From NCBI RefSeq assembly GCF_000158175.1, contig NZ_DS999411.1:964596-1028595 (forward strand): a DNA stretch of 64,000 nt, read 5' to 3'. This document shows, one piece after another, positions 11,015 through 20,144 of the stretch. Source of the DNA: Luminiphilus syltensis NOR5-1B (GTDB taxonomy: Bacteria; Pseudomonadota; Gammaproteobacteria; Pseudomonadales; Halieaceae). The stretch's first letter is position 1. Every line of letters begins with the position of its first letter. A program made the position numbers and the translations under genes. A model generated the notes under the pieces. The model ran no database searches, had not been told where the DNA came from, and saw nothing but the letters and a program-made list of their open reading frames with translations.

Positions 11015-13234
11015 TTGGTAGCCACAACGTTTCAGGCGCTAAGCGGGTCACTCACCGATATCACCACCCGGCTGGGGTTGCGCACGCCCGCGCAAGCCGG
11101 CCACCTCATTGTCCACTCGCAGCAGGGCTCCCTCGATGCCCTGGAAAACGTCCTCAAGCGCTATCTTCCCGAAGAACAGATTGAGGCCGTCAAGCGCGCC
11201 TACTACTTTGCCGAACAAGCGCATTACGGGCAGGTTCGACGCAGCGGCGAACCCTATGTAACCCATCCCCTTGCTGTCGCAGGCATTCTCGCGAACATGC
11301 ATCTGGATGCCCAATCCCTGCTCGCCGCGCTATTGCACGATGTTATCGAAGACACCGGCGTCACCAAGCACGATATCGCTGCCCAATTTGGCGACGACGT
11401 CGCCGATCTGGTCGATGGTGTCAGCAAGCTGACCCACATTGAGTTCGATAGTGCCGAACTGAAACAGGCAGAGAACTTCCAGAAAATGACCCTGGCGATG
11501 TCAAAAGACATTCGGGTAATCCTGGTCAAACTGGCGGACCGTCTGCACAACATGCGAACCCTTGGCGTGCTCAATCGCGACAAGATGCGGCGAATCGCCC
11601 GCGAAACGCTGGAAATCTATGCACCCATTGCCATGCGTCTTGGTATGAATGAAGTACGCATGGAATTCGAGGACCTGGGGTTCAGGGCGCTGCATCCAAT
11701 GCGCTCTAAACGGATTGAAGCGGCGGTCATCAAGGCCCGGGGCAACCGCAAGGCGCTGGTTGAAAATATCCAGCAGCAGTTGTCAGATGCCCTCGATAAT
11801 GAGGGCATTAGCGCAGACATCCTCGGACGCGAAAAACACCTTTACAGCATTTATCGCAAAATGAAGGTGAAGCGTAAGCTGTTCTCGGAAATTATGGACC
11901 TCTACGCGTTTCGCGTGGTCGTCGATACCGTCGATGCCTGCTATCGAACACTGGGCATCGTCCACAGTCTTTACAAGCCGGTGCCCGGTGAGTTCAACGA
12001 CTACATCGCCATACCGAAAAGTAACGGCTATCAATCACTGCACACCGTGCTTAAAGGCATGAATGGCGTTCCCATCGAGATCCAGATTCGAACTCGGGAG
12101 ATGGAGGATATGGCCAACAGCGGTGTTGCGGCGCATTGGCTTTACAAGACCGAGCAGGGAAGCACCAGCGCCTCTCATGCGAGGGCTAGGCAGTGGGTAC
12201 AGGGCCTACTCGAGATGCAGGAGCGAACCGGAGACTCGCTGGAGTTCATTGAAAACGTCAAGATCGACCTGTTTCCGGACGAGGTTTATATATTCACCCC
12301 CAAAGGGGACATTATGGAGCTGCCGCGGGGTGCCACTGCCGTTGATTTCGCTTATGCCGTGCACACCGAGATCGGAAACCGCTGTGTCGCCTGCCGCATC
12401 AACAAGCGATTGGCGCCCCTGTCCGAAGCACTGGAGAGCGGCCAGAGCGTTGAAATTGTGACCTCACCCAGCGGTCGCCCAAGCCCTGCCTGGTTTAACT
12501 TTGTGGTCACGGCGCGAGCGCGCACCAATATCCGCCACTTCCTGAAGGATCAGCGTCGCGAGGATTCAGTAGAGCTGGGCAGCAATATTCTGGAAAAGGC
12601 CTTGCGTGCCTACGATACGCGGCTGCGGGATATCGATGAGCAACGCCTTGATCACTGCCTCGAGCGGTTCGGCCAAGCCAGTTTGGAAGCGCTGTATGTG
12701 GAAATTGGTGTGGGCAACCTGCTTCCCCACGTGGTAGCGGCCCAGCTCAGCCTTGGCAACAAAAATGACGATGACGCCACTCTCGAAGAGGCCGTGGCGA
12801 TTCGGGGCAGTGAGGGTTTTGCGGTCACCTATGCAAAATGCTGCTGTCCGTTGCCTGGGGATCCGATTGCCGGCTACCTGAGCCAGGAGCGCGGCATCGT
12901 CGTGCATCGCGACGGCTGCGCCAACCTCAGCGAAAAGCGCGATCAGCCGGAGCGCTTGATGGCCCTGCGATGGGACGAAGAAATTGATGGGCAATTTGCC
13001 GTGGGGCTCCGCGTCGAAGCTGAGAATCGACGCGGCATTATCGCGGTCATTGCCAATCGCCTCAGTGTGATTGGGCTGAATATTGAACGTATTTCATCCC
13101 ATGCCAGAGATACCCACTTCACCTATATCGATATGGAATTGAAGCTCAGTAGCCGAATACACCTCGCTCGAATCATGAAGCGGTTGCGTACCATTGATGG
13201 CGTTCGCAAGGTAACGCGAACCTCCCGACGCTAA
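11015..13234 (+). CDS. spoT: bifunctional (p)ppGpp synthetase/hydrolase SpoT
   Basis: The 739-residue protein has the full SpoT layout: an HD hydrolase domain (about 70-200, HDVIEDT retained), a synthetase domain (about 260-390; YAFRVVVD, DYIAIPKSNGYQSLHT), a TGS domain (about 425-490; DEVYIFTPKGDIMELPRGATAVDFAYAVH), a cysteine-containing zinc-finger/helical region (YAKCCCPLPGDPI) and a C-terminal ACT domain. The hydrolase motif is intact, so it should make and degrade the alarmone. Translation starts with TTG at 11015; a shorter start nearer the E. coli N-terminus (before RYLPEEQIEAVKRAY) is possible. Position after rpoZ and before ridA is conserved. Confidence 0.96.
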   Translation: MVATTFQALSGSLTDITTRLGLRTPAQAGHLIVHSQQGSLDALENVLKRYLPEEQIEAVKRAYYFAEQAHYGQVRRSGEPYVTHPLAVAGILANMHLDAQSLLAALLHDVIEDTGVTKHDIAAQFGDDVADLVDGVSKLTHIEFDSAELKQAENFQKMTLAMSKDIRVILVKLADRLHNMRTLGVLNRDKMRRIARETLEIYAPIAMRLGMNEVRMEFEDLGFRALHPMRSKRIEAAVIKARGNRKALVENIQQQLSDALDNEGISADILGREKHLYSIYRKMKVKRKLFSEIMDLYAFRVVVDTVDACYRTLGIVHSLYKPVPGEFNDYIAIPKSNGYQSLHTVLKGMNGVPIEIQIRTREMEDMANSGVAAHWLYKTEQGSTSASHARARQWVQGLLEMQERTGDSLEFIENVKIDLFPDEVYIFTPKGDIMELPRGATAVDFAYAVHTEIGNRCVACRINKRLAPLSEALESGQSVEIVTSPSGRPSPAWFNFVVTARARTNIRHFLKDQRREDSVELGSNILEKALRAYDTRLRDIDEQRLDHCLERFGQASLEALYVEIGVGNLLPHVVAAQLSLGNKNDDDATLEEAVAIRGSEGFAVTYAKCCCPLPGDPIAGYLSQERGIVVHRDGCANLSEKRDQPERLMALRWDEEIDGQFAVGLRVEAENRRGIIAVIANRLSVIGLNIERISSHARDTHFTYIDMELKLSSRIHLARIMKRLRTIDGVRKVTRTSRR

Positions 13235-13258
13235 ATCCACAAATCCACGGAGATTGCT

Positions 13259-13642
13259 GTGACCAACAGAGCTATTATCGCCACCAACGACGCGCCCGCC
13301 GCCATCGGCCCCTACTCTCAGGCCGTAAAGGTAGGCAACACCGTATGGGTTTCTGGCCAGATTCCCCTTGATCCCGTCTCAATGACCCTCGTTGAGGGTG
13401 GTATCGAGGAACAGGCACATCAGGCGTTCAAGAACCTTGCCGCGATCGCAGCTGCCGCAGGGGGGTCGTTGAATAATGCGGTAAAAATCAATATTTCGGT
13501 GGTCGATCTTGGCGACTTCGCGACGGTTAACGGCATCATGAGCGACTATTTTGATGAGCCTTATCCCGCGAGGGCCTGTGTGCAGGTCGCCGCGCTGCCG
13601 AAATCCGCCGCTATCGAGATTGAAGCCATTCTCGCGCTGTAA
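13259..13642 (+). CDS. ridA: RidA family enamine/imine deaminase
   Basis: RidA hydrolyses reactive 2-aminoacrylate and related imines made by PLP enzymes. The 127-residue protein starts with GTG and shows IATNDAPAAIGPYSQAV, VWVSGQIPLDP and the C-terminal PARACVQVAALPKSAAIEIEAI containing the conserved arginine and glutamate of active family members. It follows spoT by 24 bases, a common order (spoT-yjgF-recG in pseudomonads), and converges on the SDR gene. Confidence 0.95.
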   Translation: MTNRAIIATNDAPAAIGPYSQAVKVGNTVWVSGQIPLDPVSMTLVEGGIEEQAHQAFKNLAAIAAAAGGSLNNAVKINISVVDLGDFATVNGIMSDYFDEPYPARACVQVAALPKSAAIEIEAILAL

Positions 13643-13657
13643 ACCGAGCAACGGCTG

Positions 13658-14518
13658 CTACTGCGCTCGTTGTTCCCGATAACTATCGATCAGTTCACGG
13701 TAACCTTCACGATAAGAGGGGTAGCGAAGCCGGTACCCGGTCTCGTGCAGGCGCCGATTACTGCAGCGGCGGTTTTTGCGGGGCGCTGTAGGTGTCGAGA
13801 GTGTCGGATTTTTTACTCCCAGCTGGTCAGCAAGCCATCCCTGAATCTCAGCGGCTGAGCACGGCGCATCATCTGATGCGATCAAGGTTTCCGGTAATTC
13901 TTGATTTGCTGCCGATTGCCGCAACAGGGATGACAGCACGCCCGCGAGATCCTCCCGGTGTATCCGGTTACTGAACTGGGTCGTATTGTTCGATACCGCC
14001 CCCTGAGCCACCTGCTGCAGAAGGCGCCCGGGCGGACTGCCGTAGAGACCCGAGGGCCGAATCACCGTACAGGCACCCAGCGCGCGGGCCGCGTTCTCGC
14101 CTTCAATAATGGCCGCCGAGCGGGGATCGCTAGTGTCTATCGGCGACTGCTCGTCGACCCAGCCTCCGTCGGCATCCCCATACACACGGGTCGACGAGAC
14201 AAAAAAAAGGCGCTGGCAACACCTCATCACTGCGGTTTGCGCCAGTACGGAAAGGCTGTGCCAGTAACCGCGCTCATAGCCTGCAATATCTCGCGATGTG
14301 GGCAGAGGCGTAAAAACAATGAAATCTGGGGCTTCATCAGCCAGTGAGGACAGGCCACCTGAGCGGGTGTAATCGCCTTCCAGTCGCCTGAATTCCCGTG
14401 GCAACTGATCCGGGCTACGGCGTAAGGCGCTTATTTGCCAACCGCTGGCGGCGAGCTCAAGACCGACTCGAGTGCCTACATCGCCGCATCCCAGCAGTAA
14501 ACAGTGTGGCTTGGCCAA
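13658..14518 (-). CDS. NAD(P)-binding epimerase/dehydratase-like protein (extended SDR, YeeZ type)
   Basis: The 286-residue protein begins with a Rossmann dinucleotide-binding loop (LLLGCGDVGTRVG) and continues with the SDR-like FFVSSTRVYGD segment, where SS..VYG corresponds to the Ser/Tyr catalytic region, although the usual YxxxK lysine is not evident. VIRPSGLYG is typical of the extended family. It resembles E. coli YeeZ/YbjT-like uncharacterised reductase-epimerases. Substrate unknown. It is divergent from recG with a gap of about 50 bases and converges on ridA. Confidence 0.8.
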   Translation of the reverse strand: MAKPHCLLLGCGDVGTRVGLELAASGWQISALRRSPDQLPREFRRLEGDYTRSGGLSSLADEAPDFIVFTPLPTSRDIAGYERGYWHSLSVLAQTAVMRCCQRLFFVSSTRVYGDADGGWVDEQSPIDTSDPRSAAIIEGENAARALGACTVIRPSGLYGSPPGRLLQQVAQGAVSNNTTQFSNRIHREDLAGVLSSLLRQSAANQELPETLIASDDAPCSAAEIQGWLADQLGVKNPTLSTPTAPRKNRRCSNRRLHETGYRLRYPSYREGYRELIDSYREQRAQ

Positions 14519-14571
14519 TTAATGTCTCCGGTGCGGTTATCATTCCCGATTATTATGACGATGTTTTGACG

Positions 14572-16653
14572 ATGACCCCAGCCGACGAACAGGGAAGCTC
14601 GCTGAACAGCTCGATTACGCGGTTGCGCGGTGTAGGTCCCAAGCTCGCAGAAAAGCTGGCAGACCTGGGCATACGCGCGATCGAGGATCTGCTGTTTTAC
14701 TTCCCGATACGCTACGAAGACCGTACCCGGGTAACGCCCATCGCAGCCTTGCGTGACGGCGTCAATGCGGTGGTTGTCGCCGAAGTCACCCTCGCCAGTA
14801 TTGTCCCTGGACGACGGCGAGCGTTGGTTGCAAAAGTCGCCGACGGAAGCGGTGTGATGAGTCTGCGCCTGTTCCATTTTCGAAACGCCCAGCTGAAACA
14901 GTTTTCGCCAGGCGCACCGATTATGCTGTACGGACAGCCGCGACGGGGTAGCGGGGCCGTGGAAATGGTCCACCCCGAATACCGAATCGGCAGTGAAACG
15001 CCGGAACTGGAATCCCATTTAACCCCCGTCTATCCGACCATTGAAGGCCTGGGGCAAGCCCTGTGGAGGCGTTTGTGCGGGCAAGCATTGACAGTACTGG
15101 ACAAGGAACCACCGCCTGACCTGCTATCTCCCTATTACTCGGGTAGCTTCGGCTGGGTAGAGGCCTTGCGGTTTCTTCATCACCCGCCTCCCGACGCACG
15201 CCTTGAGTCCATCATTGAATGCGACCATCCCGCGCAACTTCGTCTCGCCCTCGAGGAACTCGTGGCGCACCAACTGTCGATGCGCCAGCTTCGTGAAAAA
15301 GAGCGTGAACAGCCCGCTCCGCCCCTGCGAGGATCGGGAGCGCTTAGAAGGCAGCTGCTGGCATCACTACCGTTCCAACCCACTGCTGCTCAGGAGCGTG
15401 TGAGTAGCGAGATATTGGATGACCTGAGCAGGCCAACACCGATGCTCCGGTTAGTTCAGGGTGATGTCGGTTCCGGCAAGACGCTGGTAGCCGCAATCGC
15501 CGCACTGGAAGCGATTGATGCCGGTTTCCAGGTCGCGCTAATGGCGCCAACAGAGCTGCTGGCGGAGCAGCATCTGCAGAATTTCAAGACCTGGTTTTCT
15601 CCACTGGGTATCGAGGTGGGATGGCTGACCGGTCGGGTCAAAGGAAAACAGCGTCAAGCAATACTGGCGGCGGTTACCGCTGGCGATAGCAAGATCCTCG
15701 TTGGGACACACGCCTTGTTTCAGGATGACGTCAGTTTCGCCCGGCTGGGGCTCGTAATTGTCGACGAACAACACCGATTCGGAGTCCACCAACGGCTCTC
15801 CCTGACCGAGAAAGGGGGCAACTCGGGACACCCCCATCAATTGGTGCTTACCGCCACGCCCATTCCACGAACCCTGTCGATGGTCGCCTACGCCGACCTT
15901 GACTGCTCCATCATCGATGAACTCCCTCCGGGGCGAACGCCCGTACAGACCACACTACTCGACAACAGTCGGCGCGCCGCTGTTATCGAGCGCGTCGGCG
16001 TCGCTTGCGGCGAGGGCCGCCAGGCTTATTGGGTCTGCACGGTGATCGATGAAAGCGACACACTGACGGTGCAGGCCGCCGAGGCCACCGCCGGGCATCT
16101 GACTGGAGCGCTGCCTGACACGGTTCGAGTCGGATTGATTCACGGACGCCTTCCGGGATCAGAGAAAGAGTCTGTGATGGCCGCTTTCAAACGCGGGGAC
16201 ATCGACTTGCTCGTGGCGACAACTGTGATCGAAGTCGGGGTCGACGTCGCCAATGCCAGTCTGATGATCATCGAAAATCCCGAGCGCCTGGGCCTGGCCC
16301 AATTGCATCAGCTCAGGGGCAGAGTCGGGCGAGGAGCGGACAAAAGTCATTGTCTGTTGCTTTACCAGACTCCGCTGAGCCAAACCGCAAGAGCAAGGCT
16401 CAATGTCATGCGCGACAGCAATGACGGCTTCTTCATCGCCGAGCAGGACCTTCGGCTTCGTGGACCCGGCGAACTACTGGGCACACGGCAGACCGGCCTC
16501 GCCCAGTTCAGAGTGGCGAAACTACCTGAGCATGAGGCGCTATTGGATCAGGTACAGGTCATCAGCGACCGTATCGCCGCTGAATCGCCGGAGACCGCCA
16601 GGGCCTTGCTTGATCGCTGGATGGCGGGGCGTGACAGCTACGGTCGCGTCTGA
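14572..16653 (+). CDS. recG: ATP-dependent DNA helicase RecG
   Basis: RecG remodels stalled replication forks and branched recombination intermediates. The ATG at 14572 gives 693 residues, equal to E. coli RecG. The wedge/OB domain (about 1-160) begins ITRLRGVGPKLAEKLADLGI. The helicase core contains GDVGSGKT (Walker A), the DExH motif DEQH, TATPIPRTL, and the C-terminal VIEVGVDVANASLMIIENPERLGLAQ (given in two parts: VIEVGVDVANASLM, IIENPERLGLAQ) with QLRGRVGRG. The upstream in-frame ATG at 14398 would overlap the divergent SDR gene and is rejected. Confidence 0.97.
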   Translation: MTPADEQGSSLNSSITRLRGVGPKLAEKLADLGIRAIEDLLFYFPIRYEDRTRVTPIAALRDGVNAVVVAEVTLASIVPGRRRALVAKVADGSGVMSLRLFHFRNAQLKQFSPGAPIMLYGQPRRGSGAVEMVHPEYRIGSETPELESHLTPVYPTIEGLGQALWRRLCGQALTVLDKEPPPDLLSPYYSGSFGWVEALRFLHHPPPDARLESIIECDHPAQLRLALEELVAHQLSMRQLREKEREQPAPPLRGSGALRRQLLASLPFQPTAAQERVSSEILDDLSRPTPMLRLVQGDVGSGKTLVAAIAALEAIDAGFQVALMAPTELLAEQHLQNFKTWFSPLGIEVGWLTGRVKGKQRQAILAAVTAGDSKILVGTHALFQDDVSFARLGLVIVDEQHRFGVHQRLSLTEKGGNSGHPHQLVLTATPIPRTLSMVAYADLDCSIIDELPPGRTPVQTTLLDNSRRAAVIERVGVACGEGRQAYWVCTVIDESDTLTVQAAEATAGHLTGALPDTVRVGLIHGRLPGSEKESVMAAFKRGDIDLLVATTVIEVGVDVANASLMIIENPERLGLAQLHQLRGRVGRGADKSHCLLLYQTPLSQTARARLNVMRDSNDGFFIAEQDLRLRGPGELLGTRQTGLAQFRVAKLPEHEALLDQVQVISDRIAAESPETARALLDRWMAGRDSYGRV

Positions 16654-16721
16654 GCACTCTCCCCCCCAGGCGACGAGGTTTCCGCTACCATTAGCAGAAA
16701 TCACGCAAACGTTTTTCTCCC

Positions 16722-17612
16722 ATGACCAGTGCCGACTACACCGGTTCGCCGCAGCCCAAACTCCGCGCGCTTATCGAAATCATGCGTTTCGACAAGCCCA
16801 TAGGTACCTTTTTGTTGATGGCGCCTACCCTATGGGGATTGGTGCTTGCGAATCGGGGTTTACCGCCTATCGATCTTCTCGCCATTTTCTTTCTCGGCGC
16901 CGTCGTCATGCGCGCCGCCGGCTGCACCGCCAATGACCTCGCCGACCGTGAGCTCGATGGGTTTGTGGAACGTACACGGCAACGACCCCTGGTCACGGGC
17001 GCACTTTCGGGTACCGAAGCGCTGGTATTGATGGTGGTGCTACTCGCCCTGGCACTGGGTCTGGTGATGTTGACCAACCCACTCACGATCACACTATCGC
17101 TGGCGGGAGTGGTGCTGGCCATTATCTATCCCTTTATGAAACGGATTACCCATCTGCCCCAGCTGGTATTGGGCACCGCGTTCTCCTGGAGTATTCCCAT
17201 GGCATTCGCGGCCAGTCTCGACGCACTGCCGGTGGAGCTGTGGTGGCTTTTTGCTGCCAATTTGTTGTGGACAGTGGTGTACGACACCCAATACGCCATG
17301 GTCGATCGTGAAGATGATCTGTCGATTGGTATCAAATCGACCGCGATACTTTTTGGCGGCCTCGATGTGCGCATCATCGCCCTGCTTCAACTCGCCTGTA
17401 TTCTTTGCTTTATTGGCTGCGGTGTCGCCTTTGACCTGGGTTTCCCCTGGTATCTCGCGGTGGCCGCCGTTGGGGCCCTGTTTTGCTGGCATTTAAGGCT
17501 GATTCGCGACCGCGATCGAGCGGCCTGTTTCAAAGCCTTTAATCAGGCGCGCTGGATTGGTGCGATTATTCTGGCGGGGTTGTTGGGACAATTCCTGCTC
17601 CCCGGCGTATAA
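16722..17612 (+). CDS. ubiA: 4-hydroxybenzoate polyprenyltransferase
   Basis: UbiA attaches the polyprenyl chain to 4-hydroxybenzoate in ubiquinone synthesis and is an integral inner-membrane enzyme. The 296-residue protein has about eight hydrophobic segments and both Asp-rich motifs: NDLADRELD near residue 70 and DTQYAMVDREDD near residue 190. The N-terminal MRFDKPIGTFLLMAPTLWGL is diagnostic. The chorismate lyase gene ubiC, often adjacent, is not here. It follows recG by about 70 bases. Confidence 0.96.
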   Translation: MTSADYTGSPQPKLRALIEIMRFDKPIGTFLLMAPTLWGLVLANRGLPPIDLLAIFFLGAVVMRAAGCTANDLADRELDGFVERTRQRPLVTGALSGTEALVLMVVLLALALGLVMLTNPLTITLSLAGVVLAIIYPFMKRITHLPQLVLGTAFSWSIPMAFAASLDALPVELWWLFAANLLWTVVYDTQYAMVDREDDLSIGIKSTAILFGGLDVRIIALLQLACILCFIGCGVAFDLGFPWYLAVAAVGALFCWHLRLIRDRDRAACFKAFNQARWIGAIILAGLLGQFLLPGV

Positions 17613-17639
17613 CCCCACTCAATCAACAGCGACACCCTG

Positions 17640-18770
17640 ATGGAACTGAGCGTACACCACAGCATTGGTGAACTGGCGGCCTCCGATTGGCTTTCCTGGT
17701 TCGGCGATGACTATCCGTTCATCAGCCACGCTTTCCTGCTGGGTCTGGAACAAACCGGCTGTACCGGTGCCAATCAGGGCTGGCAACCGTCCCACTTGGT
17801 ACTGCGCGAGGCCAACAAAGTCATCGCCGCCGTGCCCGCCTTTCTTAAAACACACTCCTATGGCGAGTATGTTTTTGATTGGGCGTGGGCCGACGCGTGG
17901 GAGCGCAGTGGTAAGCGGTACTACCCAAAGCTGGTCACAGCGGCACCTTTCACGCCGGCATCCGGACCCAGGGTTTTTCTTGATCCTGAGACCCCCGATG
18001 CCTTGGAAAAGCTGGTGTCTGCGGTCGGTCTGTGGTGTCGGGAAAGGGAGTTATCGAGCTGGCACCTGCTGTTTTGCGCGGAACCGGTCTCGGATCGACT
18101 TTCAGATCTGGGTTTACATCAGCGTCTCACGACACAATTTCATTGGTACAACCACGACTACTCATCGTTCGATGACTTTTTAGCCACCTGTAGCAGCCGA
18201 AAACGGAAAAATCTGCGCAAGGAGCGGGCCCGTGTTGCAGATCAGGGTCTCTCGATTCGCACCCTGAGTGGTCGTGAGGCGACAGCGGAAGACTGGCGAG
18301 TCTTTCACCGTTGTTATCAACATACCTATGCCAAACGAAGTGGCCACGGGGGCTATCTCACCCGCGAGTTTTTTACCGACATCTGCCCAACGCTGGACAG
18401 CACCGTTCTGGTGTTGGCTGATGACGACCAGGGGCCGGTTGCTGGCGCGCTTTATTTCCAGTCCAGTGACACCCTGTACGGGCGCTACTGGGGATGCCTC
18501 AGGGAATACGAACACCTTCATTTCGAGGCCTGTTACTACCGGGGTATCGAATACTGCATTGAGCGCGGCCTTCGCCGTTTTGATCCCGGCGCCCAGGGTG
18601 AGCATAAAATCCAGCGCGGCTTTGAGCCGACACTCACCTATTCCAACCACTGGGTAGCCGCTGAGGAGTTTAATCAGGCATTGAGCGCGTTCTGTATTCG
18701 AGAAGGTGAGCACGTCCGCGAGTACTGTGAAGCGGCACGAGACCTATTGCCGTTTAAAGCGACCGAATAA
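17640..18770 (+). CDS. DUF482 (FemAB/GNAT-like) putative N-acyltransferase
   Basis: The 376-residue protein matches the DUF482/PF04339 family: the N-terminal WLSWFGDDYPFISHAFLLGLE region, the CSSRKRKNLRKERARV basic segment, and the C-terminal region (SDTLYGRYWGCLREYEHLHFE, split here as SDTLYGRYWGC and LREYEHLHFE) with RFDPGAQGEHKIQRGFEP. The family has a GNAT fold and is annotated as peptidoglycan-biosynthesis-like acyltransferase, but substrates are not established. No signal or membrane segment. It is 27 bases after ubiA and abuts convergent yaaA. Confidence 0.85.
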   Translation: MELSVHHSIGELAASDWLSWFGDDYPFISHAFLLGLEQTGCTGANQGWQPSHLVLREANKVIAAVPAFLKTHSYGEYVFDWAWADAWERSGKRYYPKLVTAAPFTPASGPRVFLDPETPDALEKLVSAVGLWCRERELSSWHLLFCAEPVSDRLSDLGLHQRLTTQFHWYNHDYSSFDDFLATCSSRKRKNLRKERARVADQGLSIRTLSGREATAEDWRVFHRCYQHTYAKRSGHGGYLTREFFTDICPTLDSTVLVLADDDQGPVAGALYFQSSDTLYGRYWGCLREYEHLHFEACYYRGIEYCIERGLRRFDPGAQGEHKIQRGFEPTLTYSNHWVAAEEFNQALSAFCIREGEHVREYCEAARDLLPFKATE

Positions 18771-18771
18771 A

Positions 18772-19560
18772 CTACGGCGCAGCATCGCGAAGAAAAACCG
18801 GCGATTCCGGCGTCGAGCCCTGCGCTGAATACCGGTAGCCCTCGCTCGAAAAGCTGGATAGAGCGCCGGGCTCATTGATTCCCTCACGGATAATATGTCG
18901 GGCCATTAAACCTCGCGCCTTTTTGGCGTAAAAGCTGATGATTTTATAGTTGTCGCCTTTCTTGTCCTTAAACACGGGGGTGATAATGTCTGCGTTCACC
19001 TGTTTGGTCTTGATGGCCTTGAAATACTCATTGGACGCCAGGTTGACGAGAACATCGCTACCGCTGCCGCGCAGCTGTTTATTGATCAGTCGGGTAATGT
19101 CGTCGCCCCAGAACTCGTAAAGGTTCTTGCCGCCACGGTTGGCAAAGCGAAGTCCCATCTCGAGCCGGTAGGGCTGCATCAGATCCAGCGGTCGCAGCAA
19201 ACCATAAAGCCCGGAAAGAATCCGCAAATGCTTTTGCGCAAACGCCAGCTCCTCTTTCGACAGCGTCTCGGCCTCAAGCCCCGAGTAAACATCTCCCCGG
19301 AAAGCGAGCACGGCCTGTTTGGCATTGTCGAGACTAAACTCTCGATTCCAGTTCATAAAACGCTCATGATTCAAGGAAGCAATCGACTCACTGACACCCA
19401 TCAACTCCCGGATCTGGGCGGGATCGAGCGCTCGCGCGTCTTCGACCAGCTGCTCCGCCTGATCGAGGAACTGCGGCAGCGTTTTCCGGCGGGTGGTTGG
19501 TGTCGTTTCGAAGTCAAGGGTCTTCGCGGGTGAAAGCAACGTGAGCACGGCAAACCTCAT
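18772..19560 (-). CDS. yaaA: peroxide stress protein YaaA (DUF328/UPF0246)
   Basis: The 262-residue protein has the YaaA hallmarks [11 protein letters not shown] near the N-terminus, [30 protein letters not shown] and [11 protein letters not shown]. In E. coli YaaA is induced by OxyR and lowers intracellular iron during peroxide stress and binds DNA. ATG at 19560 gives a slightly longer N-terminus than E. coli; a GTG a few codons later (before LTLLSPAKT) is possible. Divergent from the TRAP genes, with a small inverted repeat in the gap. Confidence 0.93.
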   Translation of the reverse strand: MRFAVLTLLSPAKTLDFETTPTTRRKTLPQFLDQAEQLVEDARALDPAQIRELMGVSESIASLNHERFMNWNREFSLDNAKQAVLAFRGDVYSGLEAETLSKEELAFAQKHLRILSGLYGLLRPLDLMQPYRLEMGLRFANRGGKNLYEFWGDDITRLINKQLRGSGSDVLVNLASNEYFKAIKTKQVNADIITPVFKDKKGDNYKIISFYAKKARGLMARHIIREGINEPGALSSFSSEGYRYSAQGSTPESPVFLRDAAP

Positions 19561-19576
19561 TCACAATAAATTAAGA

Positions 19577-19594
19577 CAAGGGATGATACCCTTG
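19577..19594. repeat. inverted repeat in yaaA-dctQ intergenic region
   Basis: CAAGGG (19577-19582) and CCCTTG (19589-19594) form a perfect 6-bp inverted repeat around a 6-base centre in the 62-base gap between divergent yaaA and dctQ. It could be an operator for either gene. There is no T-run, so it is not a terminator. Confidence 0.35.
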
Positions 19595-19622
19595 CCGCGG
19601 CTCTGAAAAAACGGAACCGACT

Positions 19623-20144
19623 GTGGTTTTTATCTCTGCTATGACACGCGTCCTCGAGAGTGCCATTACGGCACTGGGAAGGGCCATCGCCTGGCTGGTG
19701 CCCGCTATGGCGCTACTGACATTTATTATCGTCGTCATGCGCTATGGCTTTTCCACCGGCGCAATGGCCGCACAGGAAGCGGTGTTATACATGCACAGCG
19801 CCGTTTTTATGCTCGGCGCTGCCTATACCCTGGCTGCCGATGAGCATGTCAGGGTCGATATTCTGTATCACCGGTTTTCCCCACGGGGCAGGACCTGGGT
19901 CAATGTCATCGGCCATGTCATTTTTACCCTCCCGATTTGTGCGCTCATTTGCTTCTCCAGCCTCGATTACGTGACCAGCTCCTGGTCTATCCGGGAAACC
20001 TCAGCCGAAACCGGTGGTATTCCCGCCGTATTTCTACTGAAAACCCTCATTCCGATCATGGCAACACTACTCGCTGCTCAGGCCCTGATTGAGATTGTCC
20101 GGGGCGTGACACAACTTTGTGGGGTGCATGATGGGCGGCGGTGA
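19623..20144 (+). CDS. dctQ: TRAP transporter small permease (DctQ type)
   Basis: The 173-residue membrane protein has four hydrophobic segments and the DctQ-family core (RYGFSTGAMAAQEAVLYMHSAVFM, quoted in part: MRYGFSTGAMAAQEAV; DEHVRVDILY). It forms the small membrane subunit of a tripartite ATP-independent periplasmic transporter with DctM. Start may be GTG 19623 or ATG 19641. It overlaps dctM by about 17 bases, so they are translationally coupled. The binding protein DctP lies 1.8 kb downstream on the other strand. Confidence 0.9.
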   Translation: MVFISAMTRVLESAITALGRAIAWLVPAMALLTFIIVVMRYGFSTGAMAAQEAVLYMHSAVFMLGAAYTLAADEHVRVDILYHRFSPRGRTWVNVIGHVIFTLPICALICFSSLDYVTSSWSIRETSAETGGIPAVFLLKTLIPIMATLLAAQALIEIVRGVTQLCGVHDGRR

